A program made the translations under genes and the position numbers. From Euperipatoides rowelli (taxonomy: Eukaryota > Onychophora > Udeonychophora > Euonychophora > Peripatopsidae), in NCBI GenBank assembly GCA_003024985.2, contig PXIH01S0011943.1: a DNA stretch of 10,078 bases. One strand, 5' to 3'. A model generated the notes under the pieces. It made no database searches. It was not told the origin of the DNA and saw only the letters and a list, made by a program, of their open reading frames with translations. Positions 7,463-10,078 of the stretch are shown here, in pieces (the stretch's first letter is position 1; the number at the start of each line of letters is the position of its first letter).

Positions 7463-8142
7463 AGGACTATAAAGTATTGTCTCATGACCTGAATTAACTA
7501 ATAATCCCAAAAAGTTTTTAAAGAAAAAAAACATCACTCTCCGATCTGGGTTTCCAAAGAGAACACATTTGGATTTGAGTCTAAGAGAAGAAAACTTCAT
7601 TTGACTTTCTCCTGCAATAGGAAAGAAAGTGAAATCTTAGTTTGATTAGTTCAAGTTACTCTCAGTCTAAATTTCTTACCTGTGTAAGGATGTAGAGAAG
7701 AACAAAGAAAATGCTGTTGTTCTTGTTACTAGACTGGGATCTGAAACTGCACTTATGGAAAATTACTTAATCTAACCCTGTAATGGATATCAATTCAACT
7801 AGAAAGTTTTAAAAAAATTTATCAAAATTAAACTTTAACCATTAGAACAAGAATCAGGCTTTTTTTGTCAAACTCTATCATGTTTTCCTGGAACAGAGAC
7901 GGCCACATTCCCAGTTTAATCAAAATTAGTAATTCAACTGCCCTACAGTTGCTGAGAGAATTTCATTGGGGAGCTCCTTTGATGCCTATTGGACTCTAGT
8001 CTTTTCAAACTTTAAAGCCACCTTGTAACTGACTTATTGATGCTGTTGACAATTTACCATTGTTTTTTTTTTTGTGTGTTTGTAAATTCAGAAGGTGAGG
8101 CTATATTAATTATTTTTTTAGATAGAGGTTAAATATTTTTGA
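7463..8142. other. Unassigned spacer
   Basis: No recognisable gene or repeat. If the Gypsy relic ever had gag in this window it would be here on the minus strand, but frames are closed and no gag or zinc-knuckle (CX2CX4HX4C) motif was seen. Confidence 0.4.
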
Positions 8143-8533
8143 TTTTTTTTAAAAATACGCTTCCCATAACAGGGAAACGCTAGTACTTTATTTACACTCT
8201 ATACAAAGATAGAGAATACAGTCTTCCACCTTGGATGAATATTCAACGTTTGGAAACTTGAATCTTTATTATCTGAAATTCTTCAGAATGGTTCTTCAAA
8301 GATGCCTCATTCCCATCTCTGGTCAACCATTTTAAGAACTGGGGATCGGTAGATGCAAATATACACACAAAGACTTTTGACGGTCTAACATTTGCAGAAA
8401 AAATACCACCTAGCACTTGGGTCTGGAAAATATAGAGTGGTACTGGGGCCAAAGGGGATCAAATCTGTCCCCGGGACTACATGTCTTGAGAAATAGCAGC
8501 CCAGTACATTACTGACTGAGCTACTGCTCCTTA
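8143..8533 (-). mobile_element. tRNA-derived SINE (copy C), minus strand
   Basis: About 390 bp. The minus strand starts GGAGCAGTAGCTCAGTCAG, with the A box at plus-strand 8512-8523 and a B box GATTTGATCCC at 8455-8465 (two changes from consensus). An inverted repeat TACCAC/GTGGTA (8404-8409, 8437-8442) begins 13 bases after box B, the same place as the 9-bp stem of the copy at 6365-6708. The 3' part has TGTAAATAAA (8187-8196), a hairpin CGCTTCCC/GGGAAACGC (8158-8180), then T5A8. The opening AGCAGTAG resembles the head of the SINE at 9476-9845. No clear target-site duplication was found because both flanks are T-rich. The minus-strand frame 8243-8452 is not a gene. Confidence 0.82.
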
Positions 8534-9461
8534 ATTTTTAATTTTTTTATTTAGTCAAAAAGATCTATAATTTACAATATCTTTATTTATTTTTTTAAAT
8601 AGTTTTTCTATGAGAAAAGTCCCATTTGACCACAACCCCTTGTCAGCTTAAGTGGGGCAAACACTTCCTAGAAAAATTGTTAAATAGCATACAATATAAA
8701 ATTTACCCAATTCAAGATAACAATATTTTTAGTATCAAAAATAAAGAAGTAATATTATTTATTTAATAAATGCTTTTGATCTATATCATAGGCTTAAACT
8801 TGACCATTGCTGTTGAATACATATTTGAACATACTATTTACTTTTAATATTTTTTTTCAATGGTTTAGGCTGAAATGGTTTTCCACTCTTAGGTGTGTAG
8901 ATACAGAGTTCTACCTAAATCAAACTCAGGCTCCTACAACTTTACCGTTGTATCCCAATCAATTGTTTATTATTTATGCTTATGTTTTGGTTCCTTGTGT
9001 AGTTTTGTAGTTCCATTTACTTGTTAGCAAGGAATTATTTCAATATTGTAGATAGGATGTAAGCTTAATCCAAGATGGTGGAGGACTAACAGGTGAAAAG
9101 TCAGGTTCCATATTAACATTTTGGTGCACGTTTTTTACTGTCAAAGTTAGCCACAACTCTGGTACTCTTCTTACAAGTATATTTGGAGATCTTGGACTGT
9201 TTTGGGGAATTTAAATTTAAAATTGTAACTGTTTAAGAGATTGATAGTGGGGCAATCTTGACTAAATCAGATTGTTTCTCGTATCATCTGCAGATGGAAA
9301 TAGGAGTTTCGGTAGGCTAGCTTAAACTCTGACCTTATATTAAAATATGACATATATTACTGATTACTTTAAGTGCGCTATACTTCACTAAAGTAATGAA
9401 AATTTTAAAACTTTTTTTTATTTATCAACATTTTAACAGATTTTCCAATTATTTCTGCTTT
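8534..9461. other. Unassigned AT-rich region
   Basis: Nothing I can name. On the minus strand around 9060-9210 one frame stays open for roughly 50 codons and includes a PELW segment that recalls Gypsy gag, but the residues after it do not continue the match. The plus-strand open frames at 8807-9010 and 9396-9668 are low-complexity, and the second overlaps a SINE. Confidence 0.4.
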
Positions 9462-9475
9462 CAAATAATGATTTT

Positions 9476-9845
9476 TTTTTTAAACTTTATGAATGGTCAC
9501 CTAACAGCTAAGGCGAAACACGTGTTTTTACAGAATTTATACACATTAGTTACATTGTTGACAATTTACTATATTCAAAGTATTTCTTTGTTAACAATTT
9601 TATATTTCATGGTAAGTATTTCTCTAGAGTTCTCTGATAGGTCGGACACCATCTTTAATTTCCTTTGAAATCCAAAAAGCAAAGTCGGATTCTACTGCAA
9701 ACTGGATTAATAGAACCCTTATTCCTTAAAATTTCAGAAAGAAAATCTTCTGAAATTTCAGGTCGGACAGCATGAATTTTGAACCTGGCCCACACCAACA
9801 CCAAAGGGCAGCCCAACTCATCCCTAAGAACTACTGCCCCTTGGC
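9476..9845 (-). mobile_element. tRNA-derived SINE (copy G), minus strand
   Basis: About 370 bp, bounded by a perfect 14-bp direct repeat CAAATAATGATTTT (9462-9475 and 9846-9859). The minus-strand head begins GGGGCAGTAG, has a degenerate A box (plus-strand 9822-9833) and B box GGTTCAAAATT (9775-9785), and is followed after 16 bases by a perfect 10-bp stem AAATTTCAGA/TCTGAAATTT (9729-9738, 9749-9758). The octamer GTCCGACC occurs twice (near 9640 and 9762). The 3' end has CCTTAGCTGTTAGG (9500-9513 on the other strand), then ATAAAGTTT and an A-run, the same tail type as the copy at 1968-2190. The target-site duplication defines both ends well. Confidence 0.9.
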
Positions 9846-9859
9846 CAAATAATGATTTT

Positions 9860-10078
9860 GTTCTTCTACATCAATCACCTTTTTACCAATAATCTATTAT
9901 GCTACCAACAACATCTATGAAGCAACAATATGGGTTGAACAGAATAATCTGATGTAATTTCCTTAACTGAAGACCATCATTTGAACAAATGGGGTTATTA
10001 AAAGTATTTCACCCCAAACATTCTCCAAAATGATTGGTCACGTTCCTGGAATGAAGGCGGATCAGGAAGGATGTTAAC
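9860..10078. other. Unassigned end of window
   Basis: No coding frame, RNA gene or repeat family is recognised. Base composition is slightly less T-rich than the preceding region. Confidence 0.4.

Noticed and set aside
9060-9210. Possible Gypsy gag fragment (PELW), minus strand
   Set aside because: Only four residues match the expected motif and the following residues do not continue it. No zinc knuckle lies nearby.
119-9845. Functional tRNA genes at the A/B-box heads
   Set aside because: The heads continue into SINE bodies and A-tails, acceptor stems do not pair, and several boxes are decayed.
1-10078. CRISPR array, bacterial operon or prophage
   Set aside because: There are no regularly spaced repeats, no long coding frames and no ribosome-binding-site pattern. 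SINEs and a Gypsy relic point to an animal genome.

Overview
The window is AT-rich, intron/intergenic-like animal DNA. No intact protein-coding gene, rRNA or functional tRNA gene is supported. Almost everything that can be named is repeat-derived: tRNA-headed SINEs on both strands, a decayed Ty3/Gypsy-type retrotransposon pol, and a large imperfect inverted repeat. This fits an invertebrate genome. A mollusc is my loose guess, and nothing in the sequence proves it.

Layout. 119-541: two adjacent plus-strand SINEs with related heads, joined through a 9-bp-arm palindrome. 551-1821: a ~1.27-kb imperfect palindrome, with arms of about 660 and 570 bp around a ~38-nt apex. 1968-2190: a SINE 3' part on the plus strand. 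2278-2524 and 3042-3314: two minus-strand SINEs flanked by direct repeats. 3325-4282: unassigned, possibly 3' sequence of the retrotransposon. 4283-7000: a minus-strand Gypsy pol relic reading RT, RNase H, integrase zinc finger, integrase core and integrase C-terminus, with many stops and frameshifts. It is split at 6365-6708 by a plus-strand SINE with a perfect 13-bp target-site duplication (TSD). 7184-7462, 8143-8533 and 9476-9845: three more minus-strand SINEs, the last with a perfect 14-bp duplication. Stretches between these show nothing I recognise.

The parts do not form a pathway; they form an insertion history. Gypsy inserted first and decayed, and a SINE later landed in its RT domain. 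The most interesting signal is structural. SINEs with quite different sequences share a plan: Pol III A and B boxes, an inverted repeat at or just after box B, a TGTAAATAAA motif, a short 3' hairpin, then a T-run/A-run end. The pairing is kept while the bases change, which suggests selection on RNA structure. The long inverted repeat is the other notable object, since transcription across it from either strand would give a long imperfect double-stranded RNA.
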